From assembly GCA_028023455.1 (NCBI GenBank), contig JAQFVV010000231.1, forward strand, positions 1,007,001 to 1,071,000: DNA of 64,000 bases. The letters are read 5' to 3'. This DNA comes from Epiperipatus broadwayi. Lineage: Eukaryota > Onychophora > Udeonychophora > Euonychophora > Peripatidae. Positions 1-11,965 of this stretch are shown piece by piece (position 1 is the first letter of the stretch; every line of letters starts with the position of its first letter). The translations under genes were made by a program, and so were the position numbers. The notes below the pieces were generated by a model that saw nothing but the letters and a program-made list of their open reading frames with translations, did no database searches and was not told the DNA's origin.

Positions 1-690
1 TCAATACTATATACAGGTTCAGTTAATATAATCAAAAATATTGTAAAGTTCTGTTTGATTGAGCCTCAGAATTTAAAGGATTTTTTTTTTTTTTTTAGAT
101 TTTTTGCACAACCAAATATTTCTATAACCAATAGTAAAGCTACTATTTTCTTTTTCCAATTTTCTTTCAAAATAAAAACTAGTTATGGTGGAAATTCCAC
201 AAGACTGACTAATTTAGAATAAAACAATTCGTTCTTTGTTGAAACAATAGCTTCCCTTCTTTTATAATGTAGAAGTTTAGTTAAACAATGCAATTCGTAA
301 AACTAACAGTATCGTTTTTTTTTTTTAAAAAAAAAATTGATAATATACATTAGAGAAGGAATGTTTAATAATCCATAACTGTAAACGTTATATTATTTTC
401 TAACCTACTAGATGTTGCCACAATCACCATCACAGGTCTGTAAAAAAAAAAAAAGATGTAAAAAGAAATATATATTTGGTTTGAAAATGATTTAAATTTA
501 AACTAAGCTCATTCACTTAAAATGATAAAAAAAATAGTTATTTCCTACGATGATGATAATAATGAACATGCCATCATCAGATTTTCTGTGACGTGGATGG
601 CCGAAAAGCTGGAGAGCAGAGAAGATTAAAGCCTGTCCATTAAAGTTTGAAGATTCGCTACCTTAAAATAACTGAGCACCAATTATATAT
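1..690. other. AT-rich DNA, nothing recognised
   Basis: Low-complexity AT-rich sequence with short poly-T and poly-A runs. No coding frame, RNA gene or repeat family that recurs elsewhere in the window was recognised before the SINE-like element that follows. Confidence 0.5.
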
Positions 691-694
691 ATAT

Positions 695-862
695 ATGTGT
701 GTGTGTGGGAGATGATGATCGGACAAATTGATGAGTGCTTGTTCAGCATGAAATATGTATATTGGAGATCATTTATCTTTTTCACATATATGTGGTCATG
801 TATAAGATGGAGTGGATGACTGAAAAGAACTTGCAAGTCTGGGTTCAAATCCCCTCTAAATA
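695..862 (+). mobile_element. SINE-like element with degenerate hammerhead head and tRNA T-arm-like tail
   Basis: This copy shares its layout with a minus-strand copy at 63752-63910. A GATGATGATC-type start is followed by a TTGATGA...GCATGAAA segment (hammerhead-like, with the first core C changed to T), then GGAGATCATTTAT, a TGTGGTCATG block, and finally GGGTTCAAATCCCC, which matches a Pol III box B / tRNA T-arm. The box B at the 3' end and the ribozyme-like segment at the 5' end suggest a composite short retroposon. Other partial copies are at 5527-5580, 9090-9200, 26368-26500, 51755-51830 and 52860-53020. The family call rests on my alignment of these copies by eye. Confidence 0.5.
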
Positions 863-896
863 GTCTAGCTTAAATATATATTCTATACTTGTATTT

Positions 897-897
897 A

Positions 898-985
<88 letters not shown>

Positions 986-986
986 T
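897..986. repeat. (AAT)n microsatellite
   Basis: Uninterrupted AAT repeat of about 90 bp that directly abuts the left arm of the foldback element starting at 988. Confidence 0.95.
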
Positions 987-987
987 T

Positions 988-1424
<437 letters not shown>

Positions 1425-1429
1425 TATTT

Positions 1430-1862
1430 ATTATGAAGCAAACAATAAATGTATAATACAGTGAGATAAATTCCATACAAGAAAAATCTTGTGTGAGGAA
1501 TTTAAATGTAACAACTAAAAACACTAATAAAATATAAAAAAAAAGTATAAATATAACATAAAATATTAAAATCACACAGATATTACATTTGGCAATTCAA
1601 TCACAGTAGTAAATAATTACAACATAACATACAATATAAACAAAAAAAAATAAAATAAAACTAATGCTTAGCATAATATAACCAGTGCCATAAATGCTTT
1701 TTAAAAATCAAATAAGATAGTGTTCATTAAATTCACAGAACAATCTCTTATAAATACATATTAAATAATTTAGGACCATTATAACTAAATTGCTTCCTAT
1801 TGGATGTTTTAAGAAAATTAGGTAAAGCTAGCTGATATTTAGTAGATAAACAAGTATTTATT
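1430..1862 (-). repeat. LINE 3' end, first copy of a tandem duplication
   Basis: This stretch repeats, at a period of about 347 bp, the sequence from 1863 to about 2210: the C-terminal coding end plus 3' untranslated region of the LINE annotated next. Shared landmarks include ACTAATGCTTAGCATAATA at about 1660 and 2010, and the TAGTAGATAAACAAGTATTTA ends at 1862 and 2210. The two copies differ by scattered substitutions and small indels. Confidence 0.8.
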
Positions 1863-2011
1863 AAAAACACTAATAAAATACAAAAAAAAAGTATAAATAC
1901 AACATAAAATATTAAAATTATACAGATATTACATTTGGAAATTCAATAACAGTAGTAAATAATTACAACATAACATACAGTATAAACAAAAATAAAATAA
2001 ACAAAATAAAA

Positions 2012-2740
2012 CTAATGCTTAGCATAATATAACCAGTGCCATAAATGCTTTTTAAAAATCAAATAACTAGTGCTCATTAAATTCACAGAACAATCTCTTA
2101 TAAACATATTAAATAATTTAGGACCATTATAACTAAATTGTTTCCTACTAGATGTTTTAAGAAAATTAGGTAAAGCTAGCTGATATTTAGTAGATAAACA
2201 AGTATTTACAACAGAAGATTTAGTATCCAAATGAAGTTTCCTACAATAAATATCAAGAATCACTCTATATTTATACAAATGGAAAACATCTAGTATATTA
2301 AAAGTGGCATAAATATCTTTAACAGATGTGGCATGTGATCTACCAAAAATGATACACATTGTATAATTCTGTAAAACAGACAATGTAGTCATTGCAAAAG
2401 TAGAACAGTTCCCCCAAACTGATATATTATAACATAATAAGCTTTGATAAGAAGAAATATATAAAGTAATCAAAGCTGACCAAGGAAAAAAATTAGATAA
2501 GTAGAAAAACATATAATTTAATTTAAGTAAACGAGAACAAAGAAAGTCAATATGGTTTGACCAAGATAGTCTGGAGTCAATAAAAACACCTAGATAGCAA
2601 ATATTATCAACAAAAGAAATGTTAGCACAAGTACAAGTGCTATTACAATGCCAACAATACTTATTACAAATAGTAATGTTAAGCGAATGAATATTTGACT
2701 TATAAAAAAAATTAATAGCTTTTGTTTTACTCAGATTAAT
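2012..2740 (-). pseudogene. Non-LTR retrotransposon reverse transcriptase, C-terminal part (CR1/I/Jockey-like)
   Basis: The minus-strand frame encodes the end of a LINE reverse transcriptase. It reads SINLSKTKAINF (end of the palm), then CYLGVFIDSRLSWSNHI and LYISSYQSLLCYNISVWG (thumb and connection, the YLGV.ID..LsW..HI and VWG signatures of CR1/Jockey/I-group enzymes), followed by about 110 residues to a TAG stop at 2012-2014. The enzyme would reverse-transcribe element RNA at a nicked target. The catalytic FADD motif and everything upstream are missing: homology stops at about 2740, where an ATT/AAT microsatellite begins, and the frame then runs through it only as poly-Tyr/Asn. I read this as a 5'-truncated copy. 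The exact clade is uncertain. Confidence 0.75.
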
Positions 2741-2742
2741 TG

Positions 2743-3004
<262 letters not shown>

Positions 3005-3214
3005 GAGCAATTGAACTGGACTGAATCTTCACCTAAGGATCTTTAATTCTTGGGTCTGCACTATAACAGACAATGAAATATAATGTTTGAACATTAACTT
3101 TTTAATGGTAAAATAGTAAGAGATATAATAAAGTAAATAACATTTTTATAAGAAATATTTTAAGTCTAATATTTGGTACCAAAAATATTTGACTCTTTGT
3201 TTCTGATCCCAATA

Positions 3215-3590
3215 AATGATCAACATCATTTTCAATCATCATGAATCCACAACATATCAGCAACTTTCATTATTTCATCCATCCCTCTTACATATGATCT
3301 CTTTTTAGGCCTTTTACAATCTCTTGGGATCTTACTCAAAACATCAAACTTTTCATCTATTACTATCTCTTCCAGGAATATTTCCAGCCCAGATCAATTT
3401 CAGTCTTTTAGTTATGTCTATGATGTTACTGATATCTGCTTGTTCTTTAATCCATGTATTTCATTTATGTTTTCTTCTTGTTACTCTTAAGACACATCTC
3501 CCCACATTTCATTGAATGGTTTGAAATCTTTGTACTGCTCTTCTGTTAAATATTCAAATCTCATATTTTTAGATAAGTACTGTTAAAATA
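3215..3590 (-). pseudogene. RTE-type LINE 3' end, degenerate
   Basis: By eye this aligns along most of its length with the clearer RTE relic at 22466-23047, in the same orientation. Shared blocks include TTATTTCATCCATCC, the GATCTCTTT...GGCCTTTTACAAT segment, ATTACTATCTCTTC, TTCTTGTTACTC and GTACTGCTCTTCTG. It corresponds to the C-terminal region after the reverse transcriptase palm. All frames carry stops, so it is a fossil. It begins about 210 bp from the (AAT)n array. Confidence 0.65.
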
Positions 3591-3710
3591 TATTAAATAA
3601 CTCAATGTAATATTTTGTACCTGGTTGGGTTTGTTTTATCAAACACACAATTATGTAATTCTGGGATAGCAATATATTAAACAATTCAAAACAAAACAAC
3701 ACTCTCCATA

Positions 3711-4060
3711 TAGTAGTGCCATCTTGTGCTAACAAAAGCAATCAATGGATGCCAGAAGGCTTGTGCATAAAATCCCTATCTAGTGCCTACTCATCCAATA
3801 TCCCCAGACTAGTTTCTGGCTTGTGGCCTTCATCAGTGAGGAGCCTTGGATCTGAGAGCACTGCACCTAGATCTTAGGATCTAATGCAACCCTCCAGAAC
3901 CCACCTTTTAACTCTATTTAACTACAAAACTATGAAAATGAAATTGAAAACACTATTAATATTTTCAATCCAAGCTCAATAGCTTATATAGTCATATGGG
4001 TCTGAACTCAATTCAGTACCCATATGTGATCATGTGATGTTTAGTGGTTTGATAGCAATA
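3711..4060 (-). mobile_element. Hammerhead-bearing short element (solo copy)
   Basis: A minus-strand copy of a short family also present at 39965-40200 (plus) and 46845-47005 (minus). Shared blocks include CACTACTGTATGGAGAGT-like ends, TTTATGCACAAGCC and the ribozyme at 3801-3842. Farther along, TATGGGTCTGAACTCAATTCAG resembles the 424-bp tandem unit at 36.6-37.4 kb, so the elements are related. No coding potential; the right limit is approximate. Confidence 0.6.
3801..3842 (-). ncRNA. Hammerhead ribozyme (type I, minimal helix III)
   Basis: Read on the minus strand: helix I strand UCCUCA, core CUGAUGA, stem II with GGC/GCC pairing around a CACAA loop (an A-A mismatch at its base), GAAA, minimal helix III ACUAGU, cleavage residue C, and helix I strand UGGGGA, which pairs with UCCUCA over 6 bp with one G-U. 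All invariant core residues are present. The weak spot is the A-A position at the base of stem II, where canonical hammerheads have G-C. Confidence 0.72.
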
Positions 4061-4069
4061 TATTTATTA

Positions 4070-5480
4070 TTATTAATGAAGGAAAAAAAGATAAGTCAGC
4101 AGAAGATTCTAACTATAATTTATGTATCTGATAATATAGCAAATAACCATAATAAAATTGGAGTACTTTTGGTTATTTTCAGAGCCTTCTTCAACTGAAG
4201 TAAATATCATCATGTGATATCCCAAGATTCTTCTCATTATCAAATTAGCCTTTTTATTTTTTTTAATTATAGTTTCTCTCCTCATGAAAAATATTAGTAT
4301 TTTTCAGATTGAAATTGAAAATAAATTCACAAGTTTTTTCCATCATAAAAAAATAAATGCCATTACTAAATCATTATTATTATTATATTTTATACATTTG
4401 TATAACAGTTGTTGCACTTTTAATCTTTTCTCACCCCTAAATCTTGAATCACCTATGTATGAAGCCTTGCACTTACATAAAATTTGATATATAATATCAC
4501 TTTTTTGTTTGAAAGGTATATATTTTTAATTATTTACCAATCTATTAACTAATGTTAATAAATGGAACATAAAATGAAATATGATATAAATCTGTACATC
4601 TATTCTTAATAAATTTTGCATGAGCATTTGAAATATATGGAATAGATAATCTCCAGTTTAATGAGTGACTGATAAAAATTATTAAAAAATGGAATAGATA
4701 TTCATTTTTTATCATTAATATTCTGTTCCTTTAAATGAGTGTATTTTTTAAATTGGCATAAAATATATCAAATTGGTTTATTACTATACCCAACTTCGAT
4801 CAACTCTTTCTTAAATTTGTCAATGTTTTGTGACTTGCCATTTAATGCAAAGATGATACTTTTGATTTACAATGTCTATACACTCTTCATTTGATGATTA
4901 ATTTATAGTTTAATATATCATCATCTCTTGTTTATCATACAAATGAAGATATTTACAAAATTGATTCCATCCCTTTTCAATGGTCCATTTAAATCATTTT
5001 TATTTAAAAATCTCTTGAAGAAAGATGCTCATCTGGAACTATTTTGCATTATAATTTTGAAACACATGATTGCAGCTACGGATTCTTTCTCATCCCAGTG
5101 CCAATATTAGCTACTGAAATAGTAGAAAGTCACTGATATTTGGAGTTACTTCCTCACACTTAGCTTAAAACTCAGATGAAATAAATTCACAAAACTTATC
5201 AGAGTTTCTGATTAAAAATTATATACAAATATATTCTATCTATGACAATTTTCAATTAAACATAATAGAAATTTATGTGTACCTATGTATATGTACACAA
5301 GCAGGAGAAGTGGGAGTCAGGTATGCCATTGTAGAGCCAATGCCATGTCAACAGCCATTTATAAATGGGAAGTTATTAGGTTCACATTTGCCAGCTGTTT
5401 GTATTGAGAGTTATTATTGATCCCCCCCCCCCTTGACAAACCCTCTAGCTCGCAATAACTGAGATAATTATTTTTTTTTA
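4070..5480. other. AT-rich DNA, mostly unrecognised
   Basis: No supported gene. Around 4630-4690 a short block (GATAATCTCCAGTTTAATGA and following) recurs at about 9250-9295, which marks an unnamed dispersed repeat. A C9-10 homopolymer lies at about 5424-5433. Confidence 0.45.
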
Positions 5481-5639
5481 CCAATTATTGAATAATGAGT
5501 AGTTTTGGTTGATAACTGACTATTGAGAAAAAACAGTCCAGATTTGAACCCTGAATCATGACTAAACCATGAGACTCTTCAGTATAAATAAAAACAAACA
5601 GAGATAAATGCATAACGACTAAAAGGCAAATATAATAAA

Positions 5640-5880
5640 TATAAATACAGATTAACACAGACAAAAACATTCAGATAGATAAAAGATAATCAGCAAAAAC
5701 TTAGACATCGGGATGAATAGATAAATAAAAAAACAAATCTCATATTTAAATAAGCAGATAGATAGAAAACATACGAAATGATAGATATATAGAGAGAACA
5801 TAGAAACATATATAGATAATTACATGGATACGATGAATAGACAGACATGTAAGATAAATGAATAAACAAATTCTATATAT
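5640..5880. repeat. Degenerate GATA-rich low-complexity tract
   Basis: Many imperfect GATA/GATAGAT motifs on the plus strand, mirroring the TATC-rich tracts at 52.0-52.3 and 53.3-53.6 kb. Small reading frames here only reflect the repeat. Confidence 0.6.
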
Positions 5881-6429
5881 ATATATAAACTCGTATAAGC
5901 TTAAATATAGTTTTAAAAATAGCTTTTTAAAATTATTAAAAATGTTTGCTGCTCCAATATATATACTGTATTTATTATTTCCCGAAAATACAGCCAATCT
6001 GAAAGTATTATTTCTGTAAATCTATGCTTTAATTTACTACACACATACACAACTACTGAAAACTAGCAACAGTAATTCGTAATCGTCTCAAAATCTTTAA
6101 CCGAGACTGACATATAAAATTACAAAATGAATATTATTATCTAATTATAACTTCACAAATTTAAAATGCATCTAATTAAAAAGATATTTTTGTTCAAAAA
6201 TGTGCGAGATGAGATTTCAAAAGATTTCAGTAAAAACATTTTAAACAATTGAAGTTTTTAATCTAATTTCTCAAAAGCCTAATTATTATCAAATACCCCC
6301 TCCCCACATGTTTAAAAACATTCACTACTTGTCAGTCATATTATACATCTCAACGGAAAAAATATTCCTTTACGAATATTAAAAAAAGCTCTGTAAAAAA
6401 TTAAATATTATTATGATAAAGCCCAAACA

Positions 6430-6711
6430 TCTAAGAGTTAATCATTATTAATCCAATCATAAAAAGATAGCCATTCGGACTTCATATGACACAAAACCCA
6501 AACATGTAAAAGATAAATGACATCACCATCGTCAATAAGCCAATCGGAAGCAGGATTACCATTCAGACTTCAGATGATACAAAGTCTAAATATCTAAAAG
6601 ATAAATGACATAATGATCATTAAAAAGCCAATCAGAAACAAGATAGTCATTCAGACATCAAATGACACAAAACCCAAACATCTAAGAGCAATATGACATC
6701 ATCATCATTAA
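6430..6711. repeat. Minisatellite, ~90-bp unit, left part
   Basis: About three imperfect copies of a unit containing ATTCAGACTTCAGATGA, ACACAAA.CCCAAACATCTAA, AGATAAATGACATCA and AATAAGCCAATCAGAA. The array resumes at 7510-7790, on the other side of the foldback element. Confidence 0.8.
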
Positions 6712-6725
6712 TATAACAATTATAA

Positions 6726-7495
6726 GTAAATAAGCATTAATTTTTATAGCACTATGTTTTATAAATTGTAATAGATTAAAGATCAGCCTTCTCAAGCTAT
6801 TGCGCATGTGCTTTTTACGAGTGTTAATAATAAATGAATACTTTCATTCCCAACACAAGATATAGTATTTATGAAAGAATAAAATGAATCCACTTAATCT
6901 TTCCAACCCAAATGCTTATATATGGGAAAATCTTAAGTACTGGAAATGAAAGCATGAGGATAGACCACTCACTTTAAATTACTGTTTATGATGTCTGAAT
7001 GAATGACATCAGCGGAATTATCTAGAATTTACTAAACGTCACTCTCAAATGAATCTTAAACATATGTAAATAAGCATTTATTTTTATAGTGCTATGTTTT
7101 ATAAATTGTAAAAAGTGCATGCACAATAGCTTGAGAAGGCTGATCTTTAATGTATTACAATTTATAAAACATAGCGCTATAAAAATAAATGCTTATTTAC
7201 ACATGTTTAAGTTTCATTTGAAAGTGACATTTAGTAAATTCTAGATAATTTCGCTGACGTCATTCATTCAGACATTGTAAACAGTAATTTAAAATGAATG
7301 GTCTATCCTCATACTTTCATTTCCATTACTTAAGATTTGCCCATATATATGCATTTGGGTTGGAAAGAATAAGTGGATTCATTTTATTCTTTCATAAATA
7401 CTATATCTTATGTTGGGAATGAAAGTATTCATTTATTATTAACACTCATAAAAAGTGCATGCACAATAGCTTGAGAAGGCTGATCTTTAATGAAT
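6726..7495. mobile_element. Long foldback element (~330-bp arms)
   Basis: The left arm (about 6785-7120, from GATCAGCCTTCTCAAGCTAT to TTTATAAATTGTA) is repeated as its near-exact reverse complement at about 7155-7485, around a loop of about 40 bp. Extra copies of the arm-terminal blocks (GTAAATAAGCATT...TTATAAATTGTA at 6726-6770, and AAGTGCATGCACAATAGCTTGAG in the loop) show nested rearrangement. It splits the minisatellite, and a 14-bp sequence TATAACAATTATAA flanks it at 6712-6725 and 7496-7509, consistent with a target duplication. No open reading frame; probably non-autonomous. The family also includes 988-1295 and 37993-38750. Confidence 0.8.
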
Positions 7496-7509
7496 TATAA
7501 CAATTATAA

Positions 7510-7790
7510 AAAATAGCCATTCAAACTTCAGATGACATAAACTTAAACATCTAAGAGATAAAAAACATCATCATCATTAATAAGCCAATCAAAAACAAAT
7601 AACCATTCTGACTTCAGATGACACAAAGCCAAAACATCTAACAGTTAGATAACATTTCATCATTAATAAGCCAAAAGGATGGCCATTCAGACTTCAGATG
7701 AAACAAAGCCCAAACAACTAAGAGAAAAATGGCAACATCATCATTAATAAGGCAATCAGAAACAGGATGGCCCTTCAGACTTTAAAAGAC
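7510..7790. repeat. Minisatellite, ~90-bp unit, right part
   Basis: Continuation of the array at 6430-6711, about three more imperfect units with the same CATTCAGACTTCAGATGA and CATCATCATTAATAAGCCAA blocks. Confidence 0.8.
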
Positions 7791-7799
7791 AAAAAAAGA

Positions 7800-9085
7800 T
7801 ACAAAGGCAAAAAATGAAAGATTTAAGAGATGACTAAACTAATTAAAGAACTATATTCACATCCACAAGTACCACACACTGAGTCTTCACTCTGTTTCTT
7901 TGGCATACTGAGATGCAGCCATTTAACTTTTGTAGCATACATTTTTCTTGATAAATTGCAACATTTGAACCTGCATCCCTCCCTTCTATCCAATGAAAGC
8001 AATCAACATAGCACAGGTTTAAAGAATTTATAAAGCAGAGCAAAAAAATAATCACCATAGTTAATTAATTTGTATTTGTGAATTTCCTACAAGATGTTAA
8101 TCTTCATACAATGTTCATTTGGGTTTCCAAATTATATATCACAAAGTAATGCAATTTTAATGGTATCAAGTGATATTTATTGCCAGAAAAAGCCTCTTAC
8201 AAATACAGTTAAGCCTTATTCTAACATTCCCACATATATAATTTTTGCATATCTATTACCTGCTTTCTTCAGTCCCAAAGCAGGGGTAAAAAGCAACAAA
8301 AATATTTTTGCATCTGTCACTTCCCCATTTCTATTATTTATTTTTTCCCAGTCTCTTGAAAACAATCAAAAGAGATTTCATTTTGTGCGTTTCTTACAAT
8401 TAGATGCTGATTACATTCATGGTGAATGTAGTTCATTGCCACAAACCAACTGAACTATGCTTCAAAAGATCTTGTATAAAATTTATAGATTATTAACAGA
8501 ATCATATAAATCAATGACATAGAAAGAAGCCATTCTAAATTATTCACTGAAATATATATCTAATTTCATTGATGGAAGTCAAATGATGATTTAATTGTTA
8601 AATTTTCAAAGCCAAGTTCAGACTGGGTCCATTATGCAGAAACTTTAGCTGCATGGTAATAATAGGTTCCACTAAAATCAATCATCATCACAGTGGATAG
8701 TTATTCTTATGGGGCTTTACATTAATGAGTATCCATAGAGAGACTGCTGCTAAAGGGAACATTTAAAGACAATGACAATAAGAAAATGCTTCATCATTAT
8801 ATTTTCTGAAATAAATTGAAAGACTGAAAATCTCTTTGCACTCATTATAATGCTTACCTGACAGCCAATCAGATGTTATGAGGGCTGTCTGAATGACAAT
8901 CAAACCGTAAACATACGACAAAGAATTTACGAGAAAAGGGCGGCCCCCTTTTCTCTACTTTTCTTTCTATATATCTAAGCCAGTCGCAAATTAAAATATT
9001 ATTTACATTATGTTTTCTGAGAACATAAATCTGTCTACGATTCAATCAAACTAATTTTCAGATTTATAAATAATTTTTATTAGAT
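7800..9085. other. No supported gene
   Basis: The longest open frame (plus, 8094-8453, 119 codons, ATG start) has no recognisable domain or codon bias and overlaps an antisense frame. At 8936-8956 a short GC-rich palindrome, GAAAAGGG...CCCTTTTC, stands out. Nothing else was recognised. Confidence 0.4.
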
Positions 9086-9089
9086 ACGT

Positions 9090-9200
9090 AGAAGAGATTG
9101 TGATCTGGGTGAAGTGATGAGTGTTGTACAGTATTTTGCATCTTGGAGATCATAAATCTATTTCACTTGCCTTTGGTCATATGTTTATGGTCACAGTCTC
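9090..9200 (+). mobile_element. SINE-like fragment with hammerhead-like head
   Basis: Partial copy of the family at 695-862 and 63752-63910: GTGATCTGGG, GTGATGAGTGTTGTACAGTAT, CTTGGAGATCATAAAT and TGGTCATATG occur in the same order. The ribozyme-like core has lost its CUG start and its GAAA, so it is a fossil. Confidence 0.45.
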
Positions 9201-10164
9201 TACCTTGCATGAGAGTGGCATGAAAATTACACTATAGAAATATTCATCAAATGGATAATCTCTAGTTTAATGAATGACTGATAAAAATTATTAATGTACT
9301 TCTAACAAATGGTTTGTATCAAAGTTGTGAGGGCAGTAAATTTGACTCTTATCAATTAAACTTCAGTAATTAACTATCTACATATACTGAACAATAATAT
9401 AAATATGTCTACAAGATTGAGTGGATAGAAACCAGTAGCTACTTTGTATGAGAGTGGTGTAGAGAAAATTACACTACAGAAATACCAATTTGTTAATTTA
9501 TTTTTTCACATAAATGACATTTTCTGATAGCACAAATCGATTTCCTTTTGTTCTTCTTGTCTCAAATTTATCGACTATATTAATTTTTTATTCCAACATC
9601 TGTCTATATATTTTTGAAACATATATTCTTATACATATTGTGATAGTTATTTGGTATGTCTAAATTAATAATAATGAATATAACTTCAAAAAAAATTTAT
9701 TGGCTTATTATTGCTATTACTAATACTATTATTATCATTAAAGTAATATTAATTCAATAAATTTTATTTCTTTTCTTACTCATTTGTGATTCAATGAAAA
9801 GGGAAGATCCACTATATGGAAAAGATTCAAATTATAATTGTTTTTACAGCTTAGTGCTGATTTCGACCAGGACAATCATATTCATAGCACAAAGATAGCT
9901 ATGTGGGCGAACGAACATGTAGATTAGTCTAAGTAAAATTCAAAAAACTGGGTGAACAAATTGAAAGAGCCAAATAATTATACTAATATGACTCAAAATG
10001 AGTCCACTAAATTTTCACCCATTCTGCTAAATTTTGAACAGAATGAGCTCTTATTAATAAAAACTTCTCTGTCGATAATTATAGATGATAATGATGTTGA
10101 TATCAATAAACATAAATAAATTTAATTGAAATGAGTTGTAAATAGGTATTGCAATCAACACAAT

Positions 10165-10198
<34 letters not shown>

Positions 10199-10200
10199 CC
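10165..10200. repeat. (CA)n(TA)n microsatellite
   Basis: About 22 bp of CA repeats followed by TA repeats. Confidence 0.9.
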
Positions 10201-10568
10201 TAAAGCTTAAAATAACTTAATTATCCGAAATTCCAAATTAAACGAATGTTATTCTTCCACTTCTTATTTCTAACGAATCTCATTCCCATTGTGCTTTCAA
10301 TCTTATTTGTTTTTTGGTAATAATTTTTAAGGACATGTCCACTTTTAAATGAATTGTCACTTCACTCTTTAACTTCTCTTCTAATTTCACAAAGCCTAAC
10401 ATGTGTCCTCGTTAATATTAAACAGTCCTTCCAATTTATGGCCATTTGGTTCTGTATACAGGGTATTCTAAATACATCCCAAATTTTGCCATCAATCATT
10501 TCTTTGTTTGATGACTTTACAGCTTAAACTACATTTTAATTTTGACTGTCATGAATGTAAATAATATA

Positions 10569-11437
10569 CACCTGGGTCTTGTTTTACGCAATAGATAGGT
10601 TCCTCAGAAAACACGCGCAAATGAAATCATGCTAAAATAGACGTAACTTACATTGGAAAAGGGGGGGGTGCGGTCTGTGATTTTTCAAAATTCGCATAAA
10701 AGCAAAGCACCAACGTAAAATTACTTTAAAATTCGCGCAAAAAAAAAAAAATAAGGAAATAAAATATGACTAATAAAAAATTTCAAATTTGAAAAAAATT
10801 GATACAAGACAAACTTTTTTTAACTATAATATTTAATTTTATCCAAAATAATATACTTTTATGCATAATTTACAGTACAGTAATTTACATTTTTTATACA
10901 CGTTTTAATTATTATGATTTTCTGGTGACAACCTGATTAGTAATTAATCTTTGAGATGATGATTTTATTAATTGTTTAAGAAGCTTGTGATATCCAGACA
11001 TACAACCATTTAGCTCTCGTTGGAATTTAAGAGCACTTTAATGATTAGTGTCATTAATAAGAAAATAATAATTACGTTCTTTTTTAAAAAGCAAAAACAG
11101 AATGTGATTTAAAATGCAAAATTAACACGCACAATGTTTGAACAAATTTACATTATAATCTTGTAAAATTTAATGTGTGTATACATAAAATGTGGAAATC
11201 ATGATTTTAATTTCATTATTGCATAAAATCTTACTATTATAAAGCACTGAAAATATTGAAATTACTAAGATGAAAGTCGAATTCCAATAATGTGCTATTA
11301 CTTTCAATATGACGTAAGTGCGCGAAATTTATTATTTAAAATAATAGCACATTATGGGAAATCGACTTCAGGTGAAACACGAATCATGTAACTTCAAAAT
11401 CATGTTAAATAAATCTGCATAAAAAGAGACCTAGGTG
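10569..11437. mobile_element. Non-autonomous DNA transposon with TA target duplication
   Basis: The ends are terminal inverted repeats: CACCTGGGTCTTGTTTTACG at the left and the complement of CACCTAGGTCTCTTTTTATG at the right, matching at about 18 of 22 positions. Each end is flanked by TA (10567-10568 and 11438-11439). TA duplication with short inverted ends fits the Tc1/mariner-pogo group. The 869-bp body has no transposase frame. Inside, an imperfect palindrome (about 11278-11370) surrounds AATAATGTGCTATTA and its complement. A G8 run lies at about 10662-10669. Confidence 0.65.
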
Positions 11438-11759
11438 TACTCATTTTAATAACTATTAGAAAACAAAGAAAAAAGATTGTGATGTTTTTTGATCTTAAAT
11501 TCCGTGGGAATGAATCAATAAACTTATCACGCTGGCTAGTAAATATTACTCAGCATTTGGCCTACCTTCATTTGCTATGGGAATAATCATATATTCAAAT
11601 AAGGCAAGAATACGATGTTATACAGTGACCATCAGAGACTTGCTCTATTCATTTCTTTTAAGGCCTCAAAGATGATTGAAAAAGTCTTCTTCCACTTAAC
11701 AGCAAACCCCTTTCTCCTAGTTTGAGATAAAATAGTGCTGCTACTGAATATTCCTTTAT

Positions 11760-11900
11760 GTACATTAATATATCTTCAGAAGCCGATCAATCTGGCACAC
11801 ATGCTGCTTTAACAAATTATAATGCACTCATCTGTATGCACAGACTTAAAAGCATGTAAATTCAAGCTTATGCTTATACAATCTGATATTATTTAAAAAT
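11760..11900 (-). repeat. Dispersed repeat also found at 21170-21330
   Basis: Read on the minus strand, CAGATGAGTGCA, AATTTGTTAAA, GCATG, AGATTGAT and CTGAAGATAT occur in the same order as on the plus strand at 21240-21310. An unnamed short interspersed family; no coding content. Confidence 0.5.
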
Positions 11901-11965
11901 TCGGGCATATAATAGACTCAAACCCTGAATATGCACAGTAAGCAAAAAGATTCATTTATATATAT

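Noticed and set aside
8094-8453. 119-codon ATG frame on the plus strand
   Set aside because: No domain, no codon-usage signal visible, overlapped by an antisense frame; may be chance.
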